From Chryseobacterium sp. StRB126 (lineage in GTDB: Bacteria > Bacteroidota > Bacteroidia > Flavobacteriales > Weeksellaceae): a stretch of DNA of 64,000 nt. This document shows positions 45,952 to 55,765 of the stretch, piece after piece; position 1 is the first letter of the stretch, and every line of letters begins with the position of its first letter. Made by a program: the position numbers and the translations under genes. A model generated the notes under the pieces. It did not search any database. It saw nothing but the letters and a program-made list of their open reading frames with translations, and was not told the DNA's origin. The stretch spans positions 1,674,001-1,738,000 of the forward strand of contig NZ_AP014624.1 in the NCBI RefSeq assembly GCF_000829375.1, given 5' to 3'.

Positions 45952-46490
45952 TCCGTCATACCGCTGTAGATAATCCGGAAAATCTGTGCTATGGATTTGC
46001 CGAAATGCCCTTACGAAAGGAATATCCGGAAGATTTTAAAAGTTTGAATCTGGATGACGATTTTGACTTAGTGATTTCAAGTCCGGCACAACGCTGCTGT
46101 CTTTTGGCAGAACATTTTAAGTTGAATTATGCAACAGATGAAAGACTTCGGGAGATGAATTTCGGAAACTGGGAGCTGAAGAAATGGACGGAAATTCCGG
46201 AAGAAGAAATTAATCCATGGTATAAAGACTTTATCAATGTTAAAGCTTCTGGAGGAGAGAACCTCCTTGAAATGCAAACCCGCGTCCTCAGCTTCTGGAA
46301 TGAATTGATTACTAAAAAAGATGGAGAAAAAGTTCTGATTATTGCCCATGCTGGTGTAATTCGTCTGATTCTACAATCAATACTGCAGTTTCCGCTAGAA
46401 AATATGTTCAACATTCAGATTGATTACGGTAAGAAAGTCATTGTTGAGGTTAAAGAGGGCTATTTTTCCATTAAAAAAATGAATGTATAA
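45936..46490 (+). CDS. cobC: Alpha-ribazole phosphatase-like histidine phosphatase
   Basis: Histidine phosphatase of 184 aa: EIHLIRHTAVDNPENLCYGF holds the catalytic His in RHT (the RHG variant seen in CobC). LVISSPAQRCCLLAEHF has the second Arg. LREMNFGNWELKKWTEIPEE carries the acid, and IIAHAGVIRLIL the second His. The fusion to the cob unit by a 16-bp overlap supports removal of the alpha-ribazole phosphate group. Frame and length are normal. Confidence 0.9.
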   Translation: MEIHLIRHTAVDNPENLCYGFAEMPLRKEYPEDFKSLNLDDDFDLVISSPAQRCCLLAEHFKLNYATDERLREMNFGNWELKKWTEIPEEEINPWYKDFINVKASGGENLLEMQTRVLSFWNELITKKDGEKVLIIAHAGVIRLILQSILQFPLENMFNIQIDYGKKVIVEVKEGYFSIKKMNV

Positions 46491-46510
46491 CAAAGATTTG
46501 ATTTTAAAAT

Positions 46511-47394
46511 AAATCCGCGTTATCTGCGAGAATAAAAATCCGTGAAATTTTCGAAATTCGTGGGAATAAAATGTTCCCACAGATGTCACAAATTGCACAG
46601 ATGCTTATGCTTAAAAAAATCTGCGAGAGTAAAAGTCTGTGAAATCAGCGAAATTCGTGGGAATAAAATGTTCCCACAGATGTCACAAATTGCACAGATG
46701 CTTATGCTTAAAAATCTGCGAGAATAAAAATCCGTGAAATCTGCGAAATTCGTGGGAATAAAATGTTCCCACAGATCCCACGAATTGCACAGATGCTTAT
46801 GCTTAAAAAAATCTGCGAGAGTAAAAGTCTGTGAAATCTGCGAAATTCGCGGGAATAAAATGTTCCCACAGATCGCACAAATTGCACAGATGCTTATGCT
46901 TAAAAAAATCTGCGAGAGTAAAAATCCGTGAAATTTTCGAAATTCGTGGGAATAAAATGTTTCCACAGATCTCACAAATCGCACAGATGCTTATGCTTAA
47001 AAATCTGCGAGAGTAAAAGTCTGTAAAATTTTCGAAATTCGTGGGAATAAAATGTTCCCACAGATCTCACAAATCGCACAGATGTTTATGCTTAAAAAAA
47101 TCTGCGAGAGTAAAAATCCATGAAATTTTCGAAATTCATGGGAATAAGATGTTCCCACAGATCCCACAAATTGCACAGATGCTAATGCTTAAAAATCTAC
47201 GAGAGTAAAAATCCGTGAAATTTTCGAAATTCGTGGGAATAAAATGTTTCCACAGATCTCACAAATCGCACAGATGCTTATGCTTAAAAATCTGCGAGAG
47301 TAAAAGTCTGTGAAATTTTCGAAATTCGTGGGAATAAGATGTTCCCACAGATCGCACAAATTGCACAGATGTTTATGCCTAAAAATCTGCTGAA
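46511..47394 (+). repeat. Nine-copy tandem repeat, unit about 97 bp
   Basis: About 880 bp of imperfect tandem copies between convergent cobC and the TROVE-like gene. Each unit has CTGCGAGAGTAAAAATCCGT, then TTTTCGAAATTCGTGGGAAT, an inverted repeat GTGGGAA-TAAAATG-TTCCCAC, then CACAAATTGCACAGATGCTT and ATGCTTAAAAA. Copies start near 46511, 46610, 46705, 46805, 46905, 47000, 47095, 47190 and 47288. In some copies the 7-bp stem is broken (TTTCCAC or GCGGGAA). Open frames here arise from the repeat and are not taken as genes. Confidence 0.93.
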
Positions 47395-47416
47395 CCTGTA
47401 AGCAGCTAAAATAAAA

Positions 47417-47445
47417 GCGCCATTCAAAATTTTTGAACAGCGCAT
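47417..47445 (-). terminator. Terminator of the TROVE-like gene
   Basis: GCGC/GCGC and TTCAAA/TTTGAA stems in one hairpin, with a 2x2 internal loop; on the minus strand followed by TTTTATTTTA. It overlaps the gene's end only in its outer A/T part. Confidence 0.65.
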
Positions 47446-47447
47446 TT

Positions 47448-49202
47448 TTATTTAAAAACTCTGATAAAGCTATCTTTTTCCAGACTCTCTAAAGAGAAGT
47501 CGAAATCAGCTTTCGCTCTTTCTGTCGTAATCTCTGCTCCCAGCTCTTTGATAAGCTCATTGAAAGACATTGCTTCATACCATTGCTGATACAATGCACT
47601 GGTTGCCATCGCAGATACTTCCGTATTTCCTGAAACATGAGAATGACCCGCTCCGAAATTCAATAGTACGAAACATTGTTTTTCGTTTTTTGGCAGCAGC
47701 ATTCCCAGAATCATTTGCTTTTGAACAGAATTACATCTGACTTCTGCAAAGAGATGGTTGGGATTCATCATATAATCATAGGAAATGTTGTCTCCTTTTC
47801 CGATAACAATTTTATATCCACAGTTGGCATCTCCGCTGAAAACGTTGTTCATGACAAGCGTTGGAGTACTCAGGCCCTTATTGGCGTAAAGATATTCAAC
47901 AGCACCGTTAGGAGCAGAAGTCATATCTCCGGAATACATCAATTGTCCCTCACCATAATGATAAGCTGCATTCCAACCTATTTTTCCAGCTATATTCAAT
48001 CCGGAAAGGTCAAGGTCATGAGCACCCCATTGGTCTTCCCAATAAACACCAACGGCTAGTCTATCTCCATAAAAACGGGTTCCGGTAGGAATATTTCCAA
48101 CAAACATTTTTTCAGAAGTTGGGAGTGCAAATTCTATATTTTCAGGGAAATAGAATTTCTTTCCGGAAATATTTTCATACTTCAGTTTCAGAAAATCTAA
48201 AATAAATTCATAGTTGAATTGATTCACATAAGTTTCCTTCCCTTTTTTAACCCATGATTTTCCATTTCTGATTCTGTAGACAAAAGTATCCTGACCATAC
48301 ATTCTTGAGTAACATGCTGATAATGCTTTAAACAATGCAAACGGTGTCGCATTTTCCAGCCAATGCCAATCGCTGTTTTCCAGCAACGTATTGGTCGCAT
48401 CGTTCAGTGGGTTCGAAATGAATGGCTTATGATTGATTTTAGACAGCTTCGAAATTTTATTAATTGCTTTTGGAGCTCTGTTTTTATAAGCAAGGAATAA
48501 CGGCTTAAATCTGTTGAAAATTTCTGCCAGTTTTTCCATCCCAAAGCTTTCGAACAGATAAGTTGGGTTGAATTTACTTTGCTTGATTAAGCCAATCAAT
48601 TCATCATTTTTGATTAAAAGTGTTGTCTGGGTTGTCTTATAAATCACATAACGAAAAAACTCAACAGGATTTTCAGGATAAATGTCGTATCGGTCAGCTA
48701 TTTTTATAATGGCTTCTTTATTTCTGATATTTTCCTTTCCTGTAAAATCATATTCCAGTTCTGTATGCAGAATATACAGCAAATCATCAATCGTTTCTTC
48801 TTTCAAAGCAATTCCGGATTTCAATAGAGAAAGACATTTTTCCTGCATTTCTTCTACGGTATAAGCTTTTATTACTTTAAAAATCAACTTCGTGTCAGGA
48901 ACATTCAATATTTCTTCAGGAATGTAAATTTCACTTTGAAAATTACTTCCATAGGTTGAAATATAATGTTGAATCTGTTCGAAAAACAAATCAATTCTGG
49001 AAGTATTCTTTATTTTCTCCCAAGATTTATGGAACGTTTTATTCAAATCATTTCCATTCAGCTTTTCTTTTGAATAATAGGAGATGATCTCTTTTTTGGC
49101 CCAAATTGCATGAGGTTCAATAATAAAACCATCATTAGAAATAAATGGCTCTGCATTTGATTCTTTGGCCAATACAGCATTGAATAATTGTAATGTTTTC
49201 AT
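47448..49202 (-). CDS. TROVE (Ro60)-like protein with TerD-like C-terminal domain
   Basis: About 584 aa. I choose the ATG at 49202 (MKTLQLFNAVLAKESNAEPF); another lies 13 codons upstream. The N-terminal 300 residues are helical repeats reminiscent of the TROVE ring of Ro60/Rsr: NPVEFFRYVIYKTTQTTLLI, then LFESFGMEKLAEIFNRFKPL. The C-terminal 230 residues do not look like the usual vWA domain of Ro; DQWGAHDLDLSGLN and MYSGDMTSAPNGAVEYLY resemble TerD/CABP calcium-binding domains. Directly upstream on the same strand lie a tRNA-like RNA and rtcB. Inferred: an RNA-binding quality-control protein. Both domain calls are by eye and moderate. Confidence 0.62.
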   Translation of the reverse strand: MKTLQLFNAVLAKESNAEPFISNDGFIIEPHAIWAKKEIISYYSKEKLNGNDLNKTFHKSWEKIKNTSRIDLFFEQIQHYISTYGSNFQSEIYIPEEILNVPDTKLIFKVIKAYTVEEMQEKCLSLLKSGIALKEETIDDLLYILHTELEYDFTGKENIRNKEAIIKIADRYDIYPENPVEFFRYVIYKTTQTTLLIKNDELIGLIKQSKFNPTYLFESFGMEKLAEIFNRFKPLFLAYKNRAPKAINKISKLSKINHKPFISNPLNDATNTLLENSDWHWLENATPFALFKALSACYSRMYGQDTFVYRIRNGKSWVKKGKETYVNQFNYEFILDFLKLKYENISGKKFYFPENIEFALPTSEKMFVGNIPTGTRFYGDRLAVGVYWEDQWGAHDLDLSGLNIAGKIGWNAAYHYGEGQLMYSGDMTSAPNGAVEYLYANKGLSTPTLVMNNVFSGDANCGYKIVIGKGDNISYDYMMNPNHLFAEVRCNSVQKQMILGMLLPKNEKQCFVLLNFGAGHSHVSGNTEVSAMATSALYQQWYEAMSFNELIKELGAEITTERAKADFDFSLESLEKDSFIRVFK

Positions 49203-49256
49203 TGTTTTAATTTTAAAAAAATAAGTGAGGAGTAGGTTCATTAAAAGTGAAGTGTT

Positions 49257-49298
49257 ATAGGAACTCCTTTTACCTATAGTTTTATAAAGCGGGGAGTA
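49257..49298 (-). repeat. Structured hairpin repeat, copy H1
   Basis: On the minus strand ACTCC...GGAGT stem with CCGC and AGGTAAAA around it, then TTCCTATAA. Same layout as H2 and the hairpin inside the tRNA-like RNA; stem bases differ but still pair. Confidence 0.7.
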
Positions 49299-49312
49299 TT
49301 TTATCCAAAAAA

Positions 49313-49356
49313 TATAGGAACTCCCTTTGCCTTATGATTTGTAAAAAGGCGGAAAG
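49313..49356 (-). repeat. Structured hairpin repeat, copy H2
   Basis: On the minus strand ACTTTCCGCCTT pairs with AAGGCAAAGGGAGT (five G-C/A-T pairs inside, G-U pairs outside), then TTCCTATAT. It stands 57 bp from H1. Confidence 0.7.
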
Positions 49357-49366
49357 TATTTCTATC

Positions 49367-49390
49367 ATATAGGAACTTTCTTTGCCTTAA
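49367..49390 (-). repeat. Half hairpin repeat, copy H3 (3' arm only)
   Basis: On the minus strand AAGGCAAAGAAAGTTCCTAT, the 3' arm of the H1/H2 repeat without its own 5' arm; the tRNA-like RNA ends 10 bp before it. Confidence 0.6.
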
Positions 49391-49399
49391 ATTATATTG

Positions 49400-49512
49400 A
49401 GGAGCAGACAGGACTCGAACCTGTGACCCACAAACCTGGTGATTCATAGGAACTTTATTTGCCTGAGGCGAAAAGTAGTCTTTGTTGCTCTAACCATCTG
49501 AGCTACTGCCCC
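49400..49512 (-). ncRNA. tRNA-like RNA with a 46-nt anticodon loop, between rtcB and a TROVE-like gene
   Basis: A 113-nt cloverleaf on the minus strand. Acceptor GGGGCAG pairs with CTGCTCC. The D arm is GCTC-AGATGGTTA-GAGC, the anticodon-position stem ACAAA/TTTGT, the variable loop GGGTC, the T arm ACAGG-TTCGAGT-CCTGT. The position of the 7-nt anticodon loop is taken by 46 nt holding a hairpin (ACTTT..GCC-TCA-GGC..AAAGT) and TTCCTATGAATC. That hairpin is a copy of the repeat found three more times downstream. It cannot act as a normal tRNA unless the insert is removed. The location recalls Salmonella yrl Y RNAs, which carry tRNA-like modules beside rsr and rtcB. Function is inference. Confidence 0.75.
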
Positions 49513-49538
49513 TGCCGTTATGAAAAAAGTTTTCATTG

Positions 49539-49566
49539 ACCTTGCAGGTGTAAAAGCCTGCAAGGT
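49539..49566. other. Perfect hairpin between rtcB and the tRNA-like RNA
   Basis: Ten-bp stem ACCTTGCAGG / CCTGCAAGGT, eight-base loop. Neither side has a good adjacent T run, so it may be a processing or attenuation hairpin rather than a terminator. Confidence 0.55.
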
Positions 49567-49588
49567 TAGGTTATTAGTTTTTTTTGAC

Positions 49589-49619
49589 AACCTTATAGGC
49601 TTCTAAAACCTATAGGGTT
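49589..49619. other. Second hairpin just downstream of rtcB
   Basis: Stem AACCTTATAGG / CCTATAGGGTT (one G-U), 12 bp past the rtcB stop. Similar in outline to the hairpin at 49539 (AACCTTRYAGG). No minus-strand T run. Confidence 0.5.
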
Positions 49620-49630
49620 TACTATTTAAA

Positions 49631-51148
<1,518 letters not shown>

Positions 51149-51177
51149 TTATGTAAAGAAAATTAAAACTTACAACT

Positions 51178-51513
51178 ATGATGTTATTAGAACAATTAAA
51201 GCATTTTCCTGAAACCGTTCAATTCAATGATGTGATTGCTTATATAGATGCAAACTACGAATTTACCCCTACAGCATTCAAAAACGGAAATATAAGAAAT
51301 GAAGAAGGGCAGAATAACGGTTCATGTAAAATATTCGGTTTTGCCTCTTACCACGGCCTGACCAAAGAAGAAACACTTCCGCTTTTCGGAGATTTTTACA
51401 GAGAAGATGTCCTTAAAAAACCTAATGGTACAGATCATCAGAATATCAGAAACTTCATGGAGTTTGGATGGGACGGATTGATCTTTGAGGGAAATCCGTT
51501 AAGAGAGAAATAG
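51178..51513 (+). CDS. HopJ-family protein
   Basis: Protein of 111 aa with the HopJ pattern over its whole length: FNDVIAYIDANYEFTPTAFK, NIRNEEGQNNGSCKIFGFA, ALTxEE-like HGLTKEETLPLFGDFYREDV, then DHQNIRNFMEFGWDGLIF. Despite the name (a Pseudomonas type III effector) the family is widespread in free-living bacteria without type III secretion, with no known function. It lies divergent from rtcB and 23 bp before the WYL regulator, so it may belong to the RNA-repair regulon. Confidence 0.88.
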   Translation: MMLLEQLKHFPETVQFNDVIAYIDANYEFTPTAFKNGNIRNEEGQNNGSCKIFGFASYHGLTKEETLPLFGDFYREDVLKKPNGTDHQNIRNFMEFGWDGLIFEGNPLREK

Positions 51514-51536
51514 GTTTTTAGACAAAAAGAACAACC

Positions 51537-52556
51537 ATGTCATCTAATAAAAACGCTCTGATCCGCTATAAAACATTAGACAAGTGCCTCAAAAATAAAT
51601 ACAGAAAGTATACACTGGAAGACCTCATTGATGAGTGTTCCGAAGCTTTGTTTGAATTTGAGGGCAAAGAGTCTTATGTAAGCAAAAGAACCATTCAGCT
51701 GGATCTTCAGAATATGCGAAGTGAAAAGTTCGGGTATGAAGCTCCAATTGAAGTGTATGAAAGAAAATATTATCGGTACAGCGATCCGGAATACAGCATT
51801 CATAATATTTCCGTGAATGAAAGCGATCTGAAGGCGATGAATAATGCTGTGCAGATCCTGAAACAGTTTAAAGACTTTTCAATGTTCAAGGAAATGAATG
51901 GTGTGATCCAAAAACTGGAGGATTCTATCCATTCTACCAGCCAGAAATCCATTATTCATTTGGATAAAAATGAACAGTTGAAAGGGTTGGAGCATATTGA
52001 TATCCTGTATGAAAGTGTACTTAATAAAAAAGTATTGAAGATTTTATACAAAAGTTTCACCGCAAGAGAGTCCAATGTATATACAGTTCATCCACAGTTG
52101 TTGAAAGAATACAACAACCGTTGGTTTCTGGTTTGTCTTTACAAGCAGAAAATGTATAATCTGGCATTGGACAGGATGGAAGATATTGAAGTGGATGAAA
52201 AAACTTCCTATATTGATAAGAATCTGGATGGAGATGAATATTTTAAAGATATTGTAGGAGTTACCGTTGCAGAATCTATAGTTCCTAAGAATGTAGTTTT
52301 CTTTGTAGATGCTGCCAATGCTCCTTATGTGAAAACAAAACCATTGCATAAAAGCCAGGAAATTGTAAGTGAAACAAAAGAAGGAACACTCTTTAAAATC
52401 TGTGTACAGATCAATTTTGAATTAGAAAGACTATTGCTGGGTTTTGGGGATTCTCTGGTGGTACATAAACCTCAGAAATTAAGATTGCGGATGGAAGAAA
52501 AATTCAAAGCGGGAAGTAAAAATTATCAGGAGTTGATAATTCCTGAAAAAAACTAG
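51537..52556 (+). CDS. WYL-domain transcriptional regulator
   Basis: Regulator of 339 aa. The N-terminal part is winged-helix (YKTLDKCLKNKYRKYTLEDL, then VSKRTIQLDLQNMRSEKFGY, about 10-65). The WYL ligand domain follows from about 160 (LKILYKSFTARESNVYTVHP, NRWFLVCLYKQKMYNLALDR), then a WCX extension (about 255-335). WYL domains sense nucleic-acid fragments or nucleotides and control RNA-repair and defence genes. Divergence from rtcB suggests that it controls that operon, as RtcR does in proteobacteria; that is inference. Confidence 0.88.
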   Translation: MSSNKNALIRYKTLDKCLKNKYRKYTLEDLIDECSEALFEFEGKESYVSKRTIQLDLQNMRSEKFGYEAPIEVYERKYYRYSDPEYSIHNISVNESDLKAMNNAVQILKQFKDFSMFKEMNGVIQKLEDSIHSTSQKSIIHLDKNEQLKGLEHIDILYESVLNKKVLKILYKSFTARESNVYTVHPQLLKEYNNRWFLVCLYKQKMYNLALDRMEDIEVDEKTSYIDKNLDGDEYFKDIVGVTVAESIVPKNVVFFVDAANAPYVKTKPLHKSQEIVSETKEGTLFKICVQINFELERLLLGFGDSLVVHKPQKLRLRMEEKFKAGSKNYQELIIPEKN

Positions 52557-52684
52557 TTTTCAATGAAATTCATAGACTACTTATGGATTTAATCTACTGT
52601 TTGTATGTAAATTATTAATAGAAAATGGATCTATTATTTTTATATTGGCTTGGTAATTGCAGTCACTAGGTACAAAATAACACT

Positions 52685-52822
52685 ATGAAATCAAGAATAT
52701 TTAAAGCACTTATTGCCATTATAGCACCTATAGCGATTGAGTATATCGTTAAAAAAATATCTGAAAAACTTGATAAAAAAGTAAATCAGAAAGAGAATGA
52801 ACCTAAGCAGATTACTGCTTAA
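52685..52822 (+). CDS. Small hydrophobic-basic peptide (45 aa)
   Basis: MKSRIFKALIAIIAPIAIEY then a basic amphipathic tail (VKKISEKLDKKVNQKENEPK). One short membrane helix at the N-terminus and a strong terminator 30 bp after the stop support expression. Similar small proteins (hydrophobic start, lysine-rich tail) occur in Chryseobacterium; function unknown. It could be a toxin-like membrane peptide, but nothing proves it. Confidence 0.55.
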   Translation: MKSRIFKALIAIIAPIAIEYIVKKISEKLDKKVNQKENEPKQITA

Positions 52823-52851
52823 ACGCAAAAGTAGTTAAAATTTAAAATTTG

Positions 52852-52886
52852 AAAAAGAGACTGTCATATTAGATGGTCTCTTTTTT
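52852..52886 (+). terminator. Terminator after the 45-aa peptide gene
   Basis: Stem AAAAAGAGAC / GTCTCTTTTT with 14-base loop and T run. Confidence 0.85.
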
Positions 52887-52927
52887 ATGGAATGATGAGA
52901 TGGATGAGATGTTATAGGCATAACCAG

Positions 52928-52974
52928 CCCGTCAAAAATTCTTTGAATTTTTGCTACTCCGGAGGAGGGGAATG
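52928..52974 (+). repeat. Dispersed palindromic repeat A, copy 2
   Basis: CCCGTCAAAAATTCTTTGAA, then TTTTTGCTACTCCGGAGGAG. Contains AAAAATTC-TTT-GAATTTTT and CTCCGGAG palindromes. Near match at 59689-59739. The rest of 52887-53161 shows nothing recognisable. Confidence 0.7.
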
Positions 52975-53161
52975 GGCAGCTTTCAACTGAAATATTTATT
53001 GGGATTTTCAAAGACTTAAATGAACTTCTTAAAAATTTAGTTGTAACTTAAAAATAAATTGAGTGTTAAACCTTTTGCACTTTTTGACTTCGTCGAAATA
53101 ACATTCACAGACCAACAGGAGATAATCTTCGATTTGTGGTTAAAATAAACCTCAGGTTGAT

Positions 53162-54346
53162 TTATATAAAGTCATAAACTCCATTCTTCCATCCCAAAAC
53201 TTTGGACGAATCGGCTTTCAGCCAATTTTTCAAAATGGTAGCGTAAACTTTTCTGAAATCTTCAGTATAGATCAGATCACCTTCATTTAAATTCTGTAAA
53301 TCGGGAAGACTGTTCAGTAAACCTTTCTTTTTAAGGTTTCCACTAATGAAAAACATTTGGTTGGCGGTTCCGTGATCCGTTCCGTTGCTGGCATTCTGAG
53401 CTACACGACGCCCAAATTCAGAAAAGGTCATCAAAAGAATATTATTGAATAAACCATTATTTTTCATATCCGCAACAAAAGACTTTACTGCTTCATTTAT
53501 ATCACTGAATAACTTTTTCTGACGGTCATTCTGGTTCACATGAGTATCAAAACTACCGATTGAAAGATAATAGACTTGAGTATTAATATCAGATTTAATT
53601 AAAGAAGCCACTGTTTTAAAATCCTTTCCCAACTGAGAATTTGGGTAAGTCTGCTCTGTTTTTTTCGCTTTACTTTTATCAAAGATATACCCTGCATTAT
53701 TAATAGTGGAACCTAAGGTCTGATAAAGATAGGAAACCGTTTCATCGTCATGATGGTGGTCATAAAGAGATTTGAAATATTTCTCCTGGCTGGTCTGATA
53801 TAATCTTTTAGGATCTTTAAAGGCAAAAGCTTTGTTATTTTCTCCCTTCAGGGCAAGACTTAACATATCATCTACTTCCAAGGCTTGAGTAGGATGCTCA
53901 CATCGATAGCATTCTTCATCCAGAAAGCGGCCCAGCCATCCTGTATCCAGAAACTCATCACTTCTGCTTGCCGATTGCCAGATATCCATGCTTCGAAAAT
54001 GAGACTTATCCGGATTTGGATAACCTACATTGTTCATAACGGAAAGCTCTCCGTTGTCAAAAAGTTCTTTAAAATAGGAGAGGGAAGGATTAATTCCTGC
54101 TTCATCAGTCAGTGATAAAGAATCCTGAACTGCAAGCGTTTTTCTTTCCCTGAAATAGATATCGTTTTTTGTAGGTATAATCGTGTTCAATCCATCATTA
54201 CCCCCTGTAAATTGGAGGACCACCAGAATATTTTGATTGGGATTCAGTGCCTCATCCAATGTCATAGCCTTTAAAAAGTTAGGCATTAGGAAGGAAGCGG
54301 TGGCCAGTGAGCTTATTTTGAGAAATTCTCTTCTTTTGATTAACAT
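53162..54346 (-). CDS. DUF1501 protein with twin-arginine signal
   Basis: Protein of 394 aa. The N-terminus MLIKRREFLKISSLATASFL is a twin-arginine-like signal, so export would be folded. The DUF1501 sulfatase-like domain follows: NILVVLQFTGGNDGLNTIIP (about 39-58), FRSMDIWQSASRSDEFLDTG, SIGSFDTHVNQNDRQ, MTFSEFGRRVAQNASNGTDH with GTANQMFFISG. Always found beside a DUF1800 gene, as here (39 bp). The pair is thought to act on the cell envelope; biochemical role unknown. Confidence 0.9.
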   Translation of the reverse strand: MLIKRREFLKISSLATASFLMPNFLKAMTLDEALNPNQNILVVLQFTGGNDGLNTIIPTKNDIYFRERKTLAVQDSLSLTDEAGINPSLSYFKELFDNGELSVMNNVGYPNPDKSHFRSMDIWQSASRSDEFLDTGWLGRFLDEECYRCEHPTQALEVDDMLSLALKGENNKAFAFKDPKRLYQTSQEKYFKSLYDHHHDDETVSYLYQTLGSTINNAGYIFDKSKAKKTEQTYPNSQLGKDFKTVASLIKSDINTQVYYLSIGSFDTHVNQNDRQKKLFSDINEAVKSFVADMKNNGLFNNILLMTFSEFGRRVAQNASNGTDHGTANQMFFISGNLKKKGLLNSLPDLQNLNEGDLIYTEDFRKVYATILKNWLKADSSKVLGWKNGVYDFI

Positions 54347-54385
54347 AGTGTTGGATTTAAGTGTAGTTTGCAGATAACGAATGGT

Positions 54386-55765
54386 TTACATTAATTGATA
54401 TTCGGGGGTTGACATCAGGTTAATAATGGTCATTTTCGTGCTTTTATCAGAGAAATTATTCACTGTATTCATGTCCAGACTCCTTGGATTTTGAATCAGA
54501 TAATCTTCACAGTTTTTACGAGCAAAAATCTGATCTACCCGATTCCAGTCAATGGTGATATTAGGGTTTTTAAAGCTTTTATTCAAAGCAGTCTCTTTAG
54601 ATTTCATTCCCATATCAATATCATCATCCTGTCGTGGGCTGTATTCCAATGGACGAAGGCCTGACCAGATCTGCGGTACCTGAAGCCTTAGCATCAGAGT
54701 AGAGCTGTCAATCCAAGCTCTTCCATTCGGCCATCCTGCCACATTGGGCGGATAAAGCAGCATCTGTCCTAAAAGCTTTTGATAGACGATAAGGTTTTCA
54801 GGATTCTGAATCTGCATCGGAAGTATCCGCATCATCCCGGCCATCAGTTCTATTGGGGATTTTATTCTGTTTCCGATATTTTTCTGATCGTAAAACCATG
54901 AGCTTGAAAAGATATCAGTCATCAGTTTTTTAATATCATAACCGGAGTTGTAAAAGCTTGTGCTTAGGGCATTCACAATATTCTGATCTACATTTTCGTT
55001 GACAAAAAATTGATAGATTTTGGCCGTGATAAACTTAGCAGTTGCCTTTTGTTCCAGAATAGTATTTAACGCATCAGATCCGGTAAAATTACCTGTTTTT
55101 CCCAGAAAAGTCTTGGTTCCTTCATCATGCTGGTTCTTTCTTTCCTGAAAGTTGCCTTCTTTATCATAGCTCCATCCTGTAAATGCTCTGGCTCCTTCTC
55201 TAACATCCTTTTCCGTGTAATTTCCTCTTCCCATAGTAAAAAGTTCCATAACTTCACGGGCGAAATTCTCATTCGGATGATCCTTTTTGTTTTGCTGGTT
55301 ATTCAGAAAATTAAGCATGGCCGGAGACTGGCTTACCTCAAAAAGCAGATCTTTGAAGTTGCCCAATGCATTTTTCCGAATGGTGTTTAGCAGCTGTCGG
55401 TTGAATTTTGGATTAAGAACCCTCGACGCAAAATGTCCATGCCAGAAAAAAGCCATCTTTTCTCTCATCTGTTCCTTGCTGTTGACCATTTTATCCAGAA
55501 AATTGAGATTCAATTCTTCATTTTGCGCTCTATAGATCTTCTGCATTTCCTTCTTCTTTTCAGCAGGAGCGGTAGTGTTCATCATATCTGCAGTGGGATC
55601 TATATCCGGTGTATCATACGTGATTTCCGTAAAACTATCTTCTTTAAATAGTTCATGAATCAGCGTTTTAGAGTTTTTGTTTTTCAAATCATCAATTTGA
55701 TTAATTCCAACACCGAAGCCTGCGCGCCAGAGAAGATGTTTGTTTTTTAATAATGAATCAGCCAT
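54386..55765 (-). CDS. DUF1800 protein
   Basis: Protein of 459 aa with the DUF1800 pattern: KHLLWRAGFGVGINQIDDLK at the start, MAFFWHGHFASRV (about 112-124), LFEVSQSPAMLNFLNNQQNK, NENFAREVMELFTMGRGNYT, EGARAFTGWSYDKEGNF, and LLYPPNVAGWPNGRAWIDSS. First gene of the two-gene unit with DUF1501. Function unknown; the conserved His/Asp/Glu residues suggest metal binding. Confidence 0.9.
   Translation of the reverse strand: MADSLLKNKHLLWRAGFGVGINQIDDLKNKNSKTLIHELFKEDSFTEITYDTPDIDPTADMMNTTAPAEKKKEMQKIYRAQNEELNLNFLDKMVNSKEQMREKMAFFWHGHFASRVLNPKFNRQLLNTIRKNALGNFKDLLFEVSQSPAMLNFLNNQQNKKDHPNENFAREVMELFTMGRGNYTEKDVREGARAFTGWSYDKEGNFQERKNQHDEGTKTFLGKTGNFTGSDALNTILEQKATAKFITAKIYQFFVNENVDQNIVNALSTSFYNSGYDIKKLMTDIFSSSWFYDQKNIGNRIKSPIELMAGMMRILPMQIQNPENLIVYQKLLGQMLLYPPNVAGWPNGRAWIDSSTLMLRLQVPQIWSGLRPLEYSPRQDDDIDMGMKSKETALNKSFKNPNITIDWNRVDQIFARKNCEDYLIQNPRSLDMNTVNNFSDKSTKMTIINLMSTPEYQLM

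Noticed and set aside
46542..47016. Several open frames of 60-130 codons on both strands in the tandem repeat
   Set aside because: They are produced by the 97-bp repeat itself (same peptides recur, such as KSARVKVCEI) and no independent start signals or homologies are visible.
46511..47394. Possible CRISPR array
   Set aside because: The repeat unit is about 97 bp and continuous; there are no unique spacers of regular length and no cas genes.
49400..49512. Plain tRNA-Met-like gene
   Set aside because: The arms look like a normal elongator tRNA but the anticodon loop is 46 nt, so no anticodon can be assigned; it is reported as a tRNA-like ncRNA.
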